Source: an uncultured Bacillota bacterium (GTDB taxonomy: Bacteria > Bacillota_I > Bacilli_A > RFN20 > CAG-449). Taken from it: a stretch of DNA of 7,299 nucleotides. The notes under the pieces are model-generated. The model saw only the letters and a program-made list of their open reading frames with translations, had not been told where the DNA came from and did not search any database. Location: the NCBI GenBank assembly GCA_905204225.1, contig CAJKZK010000088.1:1-7299 (forward strand). Reading direction: 5' to 3'. Positions within the stretch are counted from its first letter, which is position 1, and every line of letters starts with the position of its first letter. Made by a program: the position numbers and the translations under genes. This document shows, one piece after another, positions 1 to 5,909 of this stretch.

Positions 1-111
1 TGCGTCTCTTAAAAGAATTTCATCATAATCATTAGGTAGATTATTAATCAAATTTTTACAAACTAAAAAATCAATTTTTGGATTATAATTTTTATTTTTA
101 TTTGTTAACAT
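1..111 (-). CDS. Unidentified gene downstream of holin, 5' end only (runs off left edge)
   Basis: An open frame of 37 codons starts at ATG 111-109 and is still open at the window edge, so only the N-terminus is visible. The start is well supported: an AAGGAGG Shine-Dalgarno lies just upstream on the minus strand (about 115-122), inside the end of the holin gene, and the two genes overlap by 14 bases (98-111), which suggests translational coupling. The visible peptide is hydrophilic, rich in Asn and Lys, with no signal peptide. A gene following a holin is often an endolysin, but no lysin motif is visible in these residues, so no function is assigned. Confidence 0.6.
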   Translation of the reverse strand, partial: MLTNKNKNYNPKIDFLVCKNLINNLPNDYDEILLRDA

Positions 112-385
112 TGTTTTCCTCCTTGAATAATTGTTTAATTATTTGATTTGTTCCAGTTGATGACACGCCTGAAAACATACCTATTTCTAAAGCAATCCAT
201 ACATTATTTGCTTTTATAATTTCTGGGTTAGTGAAATATATTATAATTCCTATTACCCCTCCACATATTGCTAAAAAAATAGGTATAAATTTGTATGCTT
301 TTTCATTTTTAATAAATACAATTTTATAAATTTCACCAATTATATAGCAGCATATTACTATAATTGGCACACTGATATATTCCAT
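98..385 (-). CDS. Phage-type holin (Hol44-like small membrane protein)
   Basis: This 95-residue protein has two hydrophobic segments (about residues 6-22 and 34-52) with a short charged loop between them. A moderately hydrophobic stretch with a conserved-looking SGVSSTGTNQIIKQ motif (about 73-86) and a charged C-terminus follow. Size, topology and that motif match, from memory, the Hol44 type of phage holins (holin superfamily V, Phage_holin_5_2). Such proteins sit in the cytoplasmic membrane and open the way for a lysin in phage; in non-phage elements they can have other roles. A very strong AAGGAGG Shine-Dalgarno precedes ATG 385. It lies 47 bases after the sigma-like gene and overlaps the next gene, so all three probably form one minus-strand transcript. 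It could also be a holin-like gene of a conjugative element. Confidence 0.72.
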   Translation of the reverse strand: MEYISVPIIVICCYIIGEIYKIVFIKNEKAYKFIPIFLAICGGVIGIIIYFTNPEIIKANNVWIALEIGMFSGVSSTGTNQIIKQLFKEENNVNK

Positions 386-432
386 AAAATTCCTCCTTCA
401 ATTTATAAATGGCGAATTTAAAATAAATCGTA

Positions 433-1116
433 TTATTCTTTTAATTGATTTTGTAAAAATGTTATTATTTTTTTTACTTTAAATTGTATTTTACTTTTAC
501 TATAATTAAGCATTTTGCCAATTTGTGAATAAGAATATCCTTCTTTTAACAAATTAAAAATATATTTTTCTTCATCTTTTAACAAATTAACTGCTTTTAT
601 TAATGATTCATCTTTTTCTTTTCTATCTACATATTCTAAAGGCGTTTCAGTTTCTTCATCTATAAAATCATTATATAATCCATCTTCAATAATAGAATCT
701 AAAGACAAAGCATTACCTTTTCTAACATAATTATTATCATTTATAAATGGGCACGTTAAACAATCTTTATGCCTACATGTTTTATAAAAATTTCTATTAG
801 CTCTACTTCCTTCATCTTTAACATATTTACCATCTTTTTCGATTAAAAAAGCTGGTATTTTACATCTACTCTCTTCATCAATTTTTCTTTTATTATTTCT
901 TTCTTCATTTCTAAGCCATTTATAATATTCTTCACTGCAAGCAACAAAACGTCTATCTCCATCTGAATCTATAAATGAAGCAAACGGAACTTTAAAATTA
1001 ATATATTCTTTTTCCCCGTTTATTATTTGATATCCACAATTTTCATTACCTGCAATTAAATTGGGACTTGAATATCCATATATATCTGGACATTTATCTT
1101 TTTGATATTTGTTCAT
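433..1116 (-). CDS. Sigma-70-like helix-turn-helix protein of mobile-element type
   Basis: This is a 227-residue protein. Residues 169-222 form a sigma-70 region 4-like helix-turn-helix (pattern LLKDEEKYIFNLL, then a YSYSQIGKMLNYSKSKIQ recognition helix). Residues 50-90 hold a charged DGDRRF...EEYYKWLRNEERN segment, followed by a Cys cluster C114-x4-C119-x2-C122 and an LSLD motif (137-140). This arrangement (N-terminal 'EEYYKW' segment, small Cys cluster, then a lone sigma region 4) is one I recognise from sigma-like proteins in integrative conjugative elements and prophages of Clostridia and Bacilli. Region 2, which binds the -10 element, is not evident, so it may be a DNA-binding regulator rather than a true sigma factor. 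An AAAAAAGGAGATAAAA ribosome site precedes ATG 1116. It is divergent from the ABC-3C operon and leads the holin module. Confidence 0.65.
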   Translation of the reverse strand: MNKYQKDKCPDIYGYSSPNLIAGNENCGYQIINGEKEYINFKVPFASFIDSDGDRRFVACSEEYYKWLRNEERNNKRKIDEESRCKIPAFLIEKDGKYVKDEGSRANRNFYKTCRHKDCLTCPFINDNNYVRKGNALSLDSIIEDGLYNDFIDEETETPLEYVDRKEKDESLIKAVNLLKDEEKYIFNLLKEGYSYSQIGKMLNYSKSKIQFKVKKIITFLQNQLKE

Positions 1117-1213
1117 TTTTATCTCCTTTTTTACATTTTTTTAATTTATTTATGATATTTTTTATAAAACCACTAGTAAGATTTATAAAAACAATCTCAT
1201 TAATAAATTAATG

Positions 1214-1222
1214 TGTTATAAT
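1214..1222 (+). promoter_or_regulatory. Extended -10 promoter element for the ABC-3C operon
   Basis: TGTTATAAT is a perfect TGn-TATAAT extended -10. The sequence 17 bases upstream (1194-1199) is not a good -35, which is normal for extended -10 promoters. Transcription would start near 1229, leaving a leader of about 90 bases before ATG 1321. This is the best promoter candidate in the 204-base divergent gap, though AT-rich DNA gives chance matches. Confidence 0.45.
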
Positions 1223-1227
1223 TAAAT

Positions 1228-1274
1228 TACTTTTAAAACACATTTTCATTTTAAGATAGAAGTAATTAAAAGTA
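1228..1274. repeat. 9-bp inverted repeat in the ABC-3C leader, possible operator
   Basis: TACTTTTAA (1228-1236) is the exact reverse complement of TTAAAAGTA (1266-1274), with 29 bases between. An overlapping pair, AATTACTT (1225-1232) and AAGTAATT (1260-1267), adds to the symmetry. It starts at the predicted transcription start, so it could be an operator for a dimeric regulator or a leader hairpin. All arms are A/T-dominated, so chance is possible. Confidence 0.3.
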
Positions 1275-1306
1275 TTTGACACGAATTGGACATAAAATTG
1301 ACAAAT

Positions 1307-1312
1307 GGGGAG
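1307..1312 (+). promoter_or_regulatory. Ribosome binding site that fixes the effector gene start at 1321
   Basis: GGGGAG lies 8 bases before ATG 1321. The in-frame upstream TTG at 1276 has no Shine-Dalgarno sequence before it, so the ATG is preferred. Confidence 0.6.
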
Positions 1313-1320
1313 ATACAATC

Positions 1321-2079
1321 ATGGAATTATTGACATTTTCTAACATTATTACTTTAATAAAAGAATATTATTGTTATTCTATTACTAGTGAAGAACTTAC
1401 CAAAAATATAATTAGTGAACTAGTTAATGAAGATTATAAAATAAAATTAAATTCATCGATTCTTAATAAATATTATAATGGAGAAAGAGATTTACCTTCT
1501 TTAATAAAAGAGAATTTAGAAAAGAAAAAATATAAAAATAATTTTATAAATTATATTAAAGATGTTATATATAAAGAATTAGATTCAGTTTTAATAGATG
1601 ATTTCTTCTACAAATTAAAAAATATAATTAATAATGATTATACAATCACGCCTAAAACAAAAAATAAACTTCTATATTATGAAAATGATTACCCCGAATT
1701 TTTATCTACATCATTTGTTTACGCGATTAAAAAGAATAATAAGAAGCCTTTTACATATTCTAGTTTTAGTGATGATGATTTAGTTTTATATAGCGAAACC
1801 GATCAACAATGTCCTTTATGTAGAAAATTATTATTTAAAAAATTAAAGAATGAAACTTTGTTTTGCTTTACTTCTGTTAATATTTTTCCTTTCGATTTAC
1901 CTCCTGAATTAGAAAATGAATTTATATCAATTCACAAAAAACCATCTAATTTAGATCATATCAACAATAAAATTTGTTTATGTGATGAATGTGCAAAATC
2001 ATATATTTCAAATCCAACATTAGAAATATTTAATAAATTATCATATATAAAAGAAAAAATAATAAAAAAACCAAATTAA
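1321..2079 (+). CDS. ABC-3C system effector/sensor protein, N-terminal part with degenerate HNH-type zinc domain (frame continues at 2070-2507 after a -1 shift)
   Basis: This frame encodes 252 residues from ATG 1321. Residues 1-100 are mostly helical and include a short Cro-like stretch (residues 41-62, SSILNKYYNGERDLP). Residues 117-139 contain a FLSTSFVYAI block. Residues 164-245 look like an HNH-type treble clef: C164-x2-C167, a TSVNIFP strand (184-190), then C221-x2-C224 and an NPTLEIFNKLSYIKEKI tail. The four Cys probably bind zinc. HNH relatives, recalled from memory, usually have AHIYP where this has VNIFP, and a CxxCH where this has CDECA, so both catalytic histidines appear to be lost. 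I infer a DNA-binding or sensing role rather than cleavage. The frame ends at TAA 2077-2079, just after an A7 run. The missing ABC-3C C-terminal domain is encoded directly downstream one frame back; a joined product would have about 395 residues. It is the first gene of the operon. Confidence 0.7.
   Translation: MELLTFSNIITLIKEYYCYSITSEELTKNIISELVNEDYKIKLNSSILNKYYNGERDLPSLIKENLEKKKYKNNFINYIKDVIYKELDSVLIDDFFYKLKNIINNDYTITPKTKNKLLYYENDYPEFLSTSFVYAIKKNNKKPFTYSSFSDDDLVLYSETDQQCPLCRKLLFKKLKNETLFCFTSVNIFPFDLPPELENEFISIHKKPSNLDHINNKICLCDECAKSYISNPTLEIFNKLSYIKEKIIKKPN
2064..2070 (+). other. Slippery A AAA AAA heptamer at the frame switch
   Basis: Seven A residues lie in phase as A AAA AAA (third base of an ATA codon, then two AAA codons), the register needed for a -1 shift from the 1321 frame to the C-terminal-domain frame. 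The shift must happen between 2037 (the downstream frame is stop-free from here) and the zero-frame stop at 2077. A second A-run (2054-2059) lies in the same window but out of canonical heptamer phase. Only a weak AT hairpin follows (around 2100-2112), and no upstream Shine-Dalgarno-like stimulator is visible. Confidence 0.45.
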
Positions 2080-2507
2080 ATAAAAACAACTATGAATTAG
2101 ATAATGAAATTATAGAAATATTATATAATTTAAAAACAATTGATTATGATGATAAAGTTTTTAAAAATCTTAGATTAAAGCCTTTACCCGTAAGCAAAAA
2201 AATAAATGATAATTTTTTATTAGAAAATTCAATTAATAATGATAATCAATTATATTATTATTTCATTAAGGACAAATTATCTGAACTTGATAATTATAAA
2301 AAACCATTTAAATTAATTGCCACTCAAATAAGACTAACTTATTTAAAAATTTCTGATAATTATGATGATCAAGAAATATTATTTAATGATTTAGTTCAAT
2401 GGATATTAACTTCTCAATCATTACAAGATAATTATAAAACAGCCGCTAGAATTATTATTTCTTTTTTCGTGCAGAATTGTGAGGTGTTCGATGAAATTAC
2501 CAAGTAA
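2070..2507 (+). pseudogene. ABC-3C C-terminal domain of the effector protein, encoded one frame back
   Basis: The frame is open from 2037 to TAA 2505-2507. From the likely switch point it gives 145 residues ending in a clear C-terminal block with ATQIRLTYLKIS, then LVQWIL, then SFFVQNCEVFDEIT. The FFVQNCEVF ending is what I recognise as the ABC-3C C-terminal domain, which joins the effector protein to the middle component and ATPase. There is no ATG, GTG or TTG in this frame before GTG 2469, so it is not an independent gene. It is either reached by frameshifting from the upstream frame or separated by a one-base deletion. Its stop overlaps the next start by 17 bases (2491-2507), and its sequence shows no further stops or decay, which suggests it is still under selection or was broken very recently. 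A homopolymer assembly error is the simplest alternative. Confidence 0.65.
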
Positions 2508-2721
2508 AGTAACTTCTTATAAAGAAAGTACTATTTCTAAATTTCCTATAATATTAAAATTATTAAAAGAAAAAGATTATACTGTTTCTTCTCTTTATAC
2601 AAAAATAAAAAATAAAATATCAATAAATGATTATGTAGATGTTTTAATTTGTTTATATATTCTAAATAAAATAACATTAAAAAAGGAGTTTATACATTAT
2701 GTTAAAAAAGATACAATCTAA
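2491..2721 (+). CDS. ABC-3C system middle component (MC6-like)
   Basis: This small protein of 76 residues starts at ATG 2491. A GTG at 2479 is in frame, but GAGGTG at 2481-2486 is a good Shine-Dalgarno six bases or fewer from the ATG, so the ATG is chosen. The N-terminal KLPSKVTSYKESTISKFP block, followed by two or three helices (SSLYTKIKNK, DYVDVLICLYILNKI) and a short beta end, resembles a small winged-helix fold. It matches, from memory, middle component 6 of ABC-3C systems; the family number is less certain than the class. Its job would be to bridge the effector C-terminal domain and the ABC ATPase. It overlaps the upstream domain by 17 bases and the ATPase gene by 23 bases, which argues for coupled translation and a fixed complex. 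Confidence 0.72.
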   Translation: MKLPSKVTSYKESTISKFPIILKLLKEKDYTVSSLYTKIKNKISINDYVDVLICLYILNKITLKKEFIHYVKKDTI

Positions 2722-4333
2722 TGCTTTTATTTCTTATGGTAAAATAAGACCTATTATATATTTTAATAAAACTTTAAATATTTGTCTTGGACCTAGTAAA
2801 TCAACAAACTCAATAGGAAAAACAAATTTTTTAATGTGTATTGATTTTGCATTTGGTGGTAATGATTATGTAGAGAAATTAGACTCTATAATTCATAATA
2901 TCAATCATCATGAAATAAATTTTACTTTTGAATTTGATAATATTGAATATCATTTTTCAAGATCAACTGATAATTATAAAATTATATCTATTTGTGATGA
3001 ATCATATAATAAAACCAATAAAACAATATCACTTAATGATTTTAATAATTGGCTAAAAACAAAATATTTAATTGCTAATAACCAAACATGGAGAGATATC
3101 GTTAGTCGTTTTATTAGAATATATAATAGAGAAAACATTAATGAAAAAGAACCATTACGAGTAGCTAGTAACGAACCACCTTCTAACGCAATTATATCAA
3201 TATTAAAATTGTTTAATTTATATAGTCAAATAGAAAATTACATAACTTTTGCTGAAGAAGCCAAAAATAAAAAACATGCTTATATAAAAGCTCAAGAATT
3301 TGATTATATTCCAAAAATTAATAAAATTCAATTCCAAGAAAATGAATCAAAAATTATAGAATTAGAAACTAATAAAAATAATCTTGCTAATAATTCAAAT
3401 CCTAACATATTAGATTTAGATTATGAAAAAGCAGAAAAGTTAAAAGAATTAAAATCAAAATTGACTTCATTAAAAAGACAAAGAGGTAAAAATTATGATG
3501 AATTAAATTCTATAAAAGAAAACAACCAAATAAAATTAATAATAGAAGATAATTTTGAAGATTTAAAAGAATTTTTTCCTAATCAAATAGATTTAAATAA
3601 ACTTAATACAATAGAATCATTTCATGAAAATATAACATCTATTTTAAAAAATAATTTTGAATTAGAAGAAAGAAAAATATGGAATATTATTAATATTTAT
3701 AACGAAAAAATAAAAGAATTAGAAAGCCAAATTAATCAAATAACTAATTGTCATAACATTTCAAAAATTGTTTTAGAAAAATATTCTCAATTTGATAAAG
3801 AAATCTCAAATTTAAAAAATCAAAATAATAAATATTTAGAATTAGAAAAATTAAATGAAAACTTAAAAAATAACGAAAATATATTAATTGAAAAACAAAT
3901 GTCTCAAGAACAAAAATTAGAAGAAATCATAAATAATAAAATGAAAGAATTAAATAATTATATTTTTATCAATGATAAAAATAATCCTATCTTAAAATTC
4001 AATTCTACAAAATCTTATGATTTTTATACAGAAAATGATGAAGGAACTGGTACAAATTATAAAGGTTTAATCATTTTTGATTTAGCATGTTTACAATTAA
4101 CAGATCTTCCATTTTTAATTCATGATTCATGTTTATTTAAAAACATATCTAAAACATCAATAGAAAAAATCATTAATTTATATTTATTACAAAATAATCA
4201 AATATTTATATCCCTTGATGGAATTGATTCAGATTATAACGAAGACATTAGAAACAAAATATTAAGCAAGACAGTTATTAAATTATCAGAAGACAAAAAT
4301 TCACTTTATGGCGATTCTTGGACAAAAAAATAG
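2699..4333 (+). CDS. ABC-3C system ABC ATPase, DUF2326 type with coiled coil
   Basis: This 544-residue protein has an SMC/RecN-like layout. Near the N-terminus is a nucleotide-binding loop, TNSIGKT (residues 36-42, Walker A with the K41-T42 pair), followed by IDFAFGGNDY (48-57), the hallmark start of DUF2326 ATPases. Residues about 185-425 are charged and coiled-coil-like (many ELE/NLK repeats). The C-terminal half-domain has a signature-like GTGTNYKG (449-456), a Walker B-like strand LPFLIHDS (470-477, with Ser where classical ABC proteins have Glu) and FISLDG (503-508). It ends in the family-like GDSWTKK. The two ATPase halves would fold together around the coiled coil, as in SMC proteins, and act on DNA or RNA within the ABC-3C complex. 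AAAAGGAG (2681-2688) lies 10 bases before ATG 2699. Length and both ends look complete. I am confident in the family but not in its trigger. Confidence 0.82.
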   Translation: MLKKIQSNAFISYGKIRPIIYFNKTLNICLGPSKSTNSIGKTNFLMCIDFAFGGNDYVEKLDSIIHNINHHEINFTFEFDNIEYHFSRSTDNYKIISICDESYNKTNKTISLNDFNNWLKTKYLIANNQTWRDIVSRFIRIYNRENINEKEPLRVASNEPPSNAIISILKLFNLYSQIENYITFAEEAKNKKHAYIKAQEFDYIPKINKIQFQENESKIIELETNKNNLANNSNPNILDLDYEKAEKLKELKSKLTSLKRQRGKNYDELNSIKENNQIKLIIEDNFEDLKEFFPNQIDLNKLNTIESFHENITSILKNNFELEERKIWNIINIYNEKIKELESQINQITNCHNISKIVLEKYSQFDKEISNLKNQNNKYLELEKLNENLKNNENILIEKQMSQEQKLEEIINNKMKELNNYIFINDKNNPILKFNSTKSYDFYTENDEGTGTNYKGLIIFDLACLQLTDLPFLIHDSCLFKNISKTSIEKIINLYLLQNNQIFISLDGIDSDYNEDIRNKILSKTVIKLSEDKNSLYGDSWTKK

Positions 4334-4357
4334 AAGAAGCAAATACCTCTTCTATTT
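4328..4357. terminator. Convergent hairpin terminator between the ABC-3C operon and the Rhs cassettes
   Basis: AAATAGAAGA (4328-4337) pairs perfectly with TCTTCTATTT (4348-4357) around a 10-base loop. The ATPase stop TAG lies inside the left arm. On the minus strand the stem is followed by a T-run (from the A7 at 4324-4330), so it should end transcription of the 4368-5003 gene. On the plus strand the tail is weaker. Confidence 0.65.
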
Positions 4358-4367
4358 CCATATTATT

Positions 4368-5003
4368 TTACTGATTCAAGTATATATACTCATTAATCTT
4401 TTCAATTTTTTTTAAGTATCTATTATAAATTTCATTACTAAAATAATAACTATAATATTTTGATTTACTAATTATTTTTGATAAAATCGTATTCTTAGAA
4501 ACACCATTTTTTACAATGATATAATTATTTATTTTATTTCCATTTATAAATCTTAAATAAAGATTATCATTATTAGTAATTTTAAGTTTATAACTTAATA
4601 ATTTTGATAACTTAAGTTTATTGCTAATAATCGGGTATCTTAATTCTCTTATAATTCTAGCTATAATAAACGATTTTTTAAATAAATAATTATCTAATTT
4701 AAATTGTATATTTTTATCTTTTACACATATCCATTTATTATTTTTAAATTCAAACTCTATATAGTTAATTCCATTTTTCTCATTCATAATTTTTGTTATT
4801 TTAAGAGCAATTAATGTATCCTTTTCTAATTCTAATTGTCTATTAGTATATTTAAAAAACATTATAGAAATTAATAAATATATACTCATCACAATGACAA
4901 TAATAGCGATTGAAAAATAATAATATGGTGTAAAAAACAAACAAATTGAAAACAATAAAAATAATACATTAATTATCGTTAAAATTATTAATAAGATTCC
5001 CAT
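4368..5003 (-). CDS. Two-helix membrane protein, probable immunity protein of the orphan Rhs tip
   Basis: This 211-residue protein has two closely spaced transmembrane helices at the N-terminus (about residues 3-24 and 28-50). A Lys-rich, beta-strand-like cytoplasmic part of about 160 residues follows. I do not recognise a named family. It starts 15 bases after the orphan Rhs tip, and its AGGAGAG ribosome site overlaps the tip's TAG stop. This is the position expected for the immunity gene of a polymorphic toxin, so that role is inferred from context. A membrane location would fit a toxin acting at or crossing the membrane. It is strikingly more AT-rich than the tip, as is common for immunity genes. 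A terminator hairpin follows directly. Confidence 0.6.
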   Translation of the reverse strand: MGILLIILTIINVLFLLFSICLFFTPYYYFSIAIIVIVMSIYLLISIMFFKYTNRQLELEKDTLIALKITKIMNEKNGINYIEFEFKNNKWICVKDKNIQFKLDNYLFKKSFIIARIIRELRYPIISNKLKLSKLLSYKLKITNNDNLYLRFINGNKINNYIIVKNGVSKNTILSKIISKSKYYSYYFSNEIYNRYLKKIEKINEYIYLNQ

Positions 5004-5017
5004 TTTCTATTTCTCTC

Positions 5018-5722
5018 CTAAAATACAAATCCAACAATTATATCATATCCATAAGATATCACTTTTTTCAATGATTCAAAACCAAACTGTTGATACATTT
5101 TATTATAAACACCTTTTATTCCATTTTTACCAATTTTTAAATTACCAAAGCCAGCTTTTGCCAATCTTTTGTTAACTTTTGTATTATCAGTTAAATCACC
5201 CAAAATTTTAAATATTCTTTTATCAGCAAAAATTCCAGTAATAAATTTGCTTACACCATATCCAACTCCGCTTATAACTCCACCTAAAGTAAATTGTAAC
5301 ATTACATCTCCGAAGCTTGAAATTTCACCTGCAAAGCTAGCTTCAACAACATTTCCGATACCATTTGCAAGAATAGTAGAACATAGACCCGCTCCCAATC
5401 CACCTATTGCGCCGTCTAAAGTTGCACCAATGTATTTAATCCAATTATCTTTAAATGTATTAAAATCAGACCATTGAAATCCATCTTTAAAACTAGCAAT
5501 AACATCAGATAAATATGATGTCGAAAATCCAATAATCGCACCAATAATCAATGCAGAAAAAGCAAAATCTCCATTAGGATCAACATTATTAACAGGAGCA
5601 TTACCACAATAAGAAAATAAATTTGTTGATTTAATATTATTAAAATCTAAGAACAATGGGCTATCAGTATTAAGCCATCTACACCACTCTGGTACATAAT
5701 ATCTTGTCTTACAATAATACAT
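5018..5722 (-). pseudogene. Orphan Rhs C-terminal tip (displaced toxin end without its core)
   Basis: This frame gives 234 residues from ATG 5722. Residues 1-51 are the very end of an Rhs-repeat-associated core: MYYCKTRYYVPEWCRWLN, then NLFSYCGNAPVNNVDPNG, with the DPNG motif that normally marks the core border. Residues 52-160 are a hydrophobic glycine-rich linker (GATLDGAIGGLGAGL and similar). Residues 165-234 are a basic C-terminal domain (LAKAGFGNLKIGKNGIKG, ending GYDIIVGFVF) that is probably the toxic part; I do not recognise its activity. A full Rhs protein has well over a thousand residues, so this is only the tip. A TAA stop lies three codons upstream (5732-5734), there is no Shine-Dalgarno, and hairpins precede it, so it is probably silent. 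It matches the known 'orphan' toxin-immunity cassettes found downstream of rhs genes. It could be expressed only after recombination into the main gene. Confidence 0.72.
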
Positions 5723-5733
5723 CTTATTTTCTT
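5691..5733. repeat. Rhs core homology block, orphan copy
   Basis: Aligned without gaps to 7222-7264, 32 of 43 bases match. The last 20 bases (5714-5733 against 7245-7264) differ at one position. The match ends at the in-frame stop upstream of the orphan tip. This is the DNA similarity expected where tip exchange by recombination could occur. Confidence 0.6.
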
Positions 5734-5743
5734 ATTTCAAAAC

Positions 5744-5775
5744 GCAACAGTAAAATTTTTTACACTTTCTGTTGC
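5744..5775. terminator. Hairpin upstream of the orphan tip
   Basis: GCAACAG (5744-5750) pairs with CTGTTGC (5769-5775). On the plus strand a T5 run follows (5776-5780). On the minus strand the tail is GTTTTG, weaker but usable. The loop contains a further GTAAAA/TTTTAC symmetry. It would block read-through into the orphan tip from the main Rhs operon. Confidence 0.55.
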
Positions 5776-5818
5776 TTTTTCAATTTAGATTAACATTCAA
5801 ATATATTTAATAAGAAAA

Positions 5819-5846
5819 GCGAATCCACAAAATAAAATAGATTCGC
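5819..5846 (-). terminator. Rho-independent terminator of the main Rhs-immunity operon
   Basis: GCGAATC (5819-5825) and GATTCGC (5840-5846) form a perfect 7-bp stem with a 14-base loop. Read on the minus strand, the stem is followed by TTTTCTTATT. It lies about 60 bases after the immunity gene stop at 5910, the expected place. The 187-base gap from 5723 to 5909 holds this and the next hairpin and no gene. Confidence 0.65.
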
Positions 5847-5909
5847 CCAATACTATATACTGATAATATAATGTCAAAAGTCCATTAGCTTTTTCATGTT
5901 TTTTTATTA

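Noticed and set aside
1276..1319. TTGACA (1276) with TAAAAT (1293), or TTGACA (1298) with TACAAT (1314), as promoters
   Set aside because: Spacers of 11 and 10 bases are too short; the second pair would also start transcription too close to ATG 1321.
1276..1320. Upstream TTG start adding 15 residues to the effector protein
   Set aside because: No Shine-Dalgarno before the TTG, whereas GGGGAG stands 8 bases before ATG 1321.
2479..2490. GTG start for the middle component
   Set aside because: The GTG overlaps the GAGGTG ribosome site itself; ATG 2491 has correct spacing and starts the conserved-looking block.
5169..5477. Plus-strand open frame of 102 codons
   Set aside because: Proline-rich antisense shadow of the orphan Rhs tip, without a ribosome site or family-like sequence.
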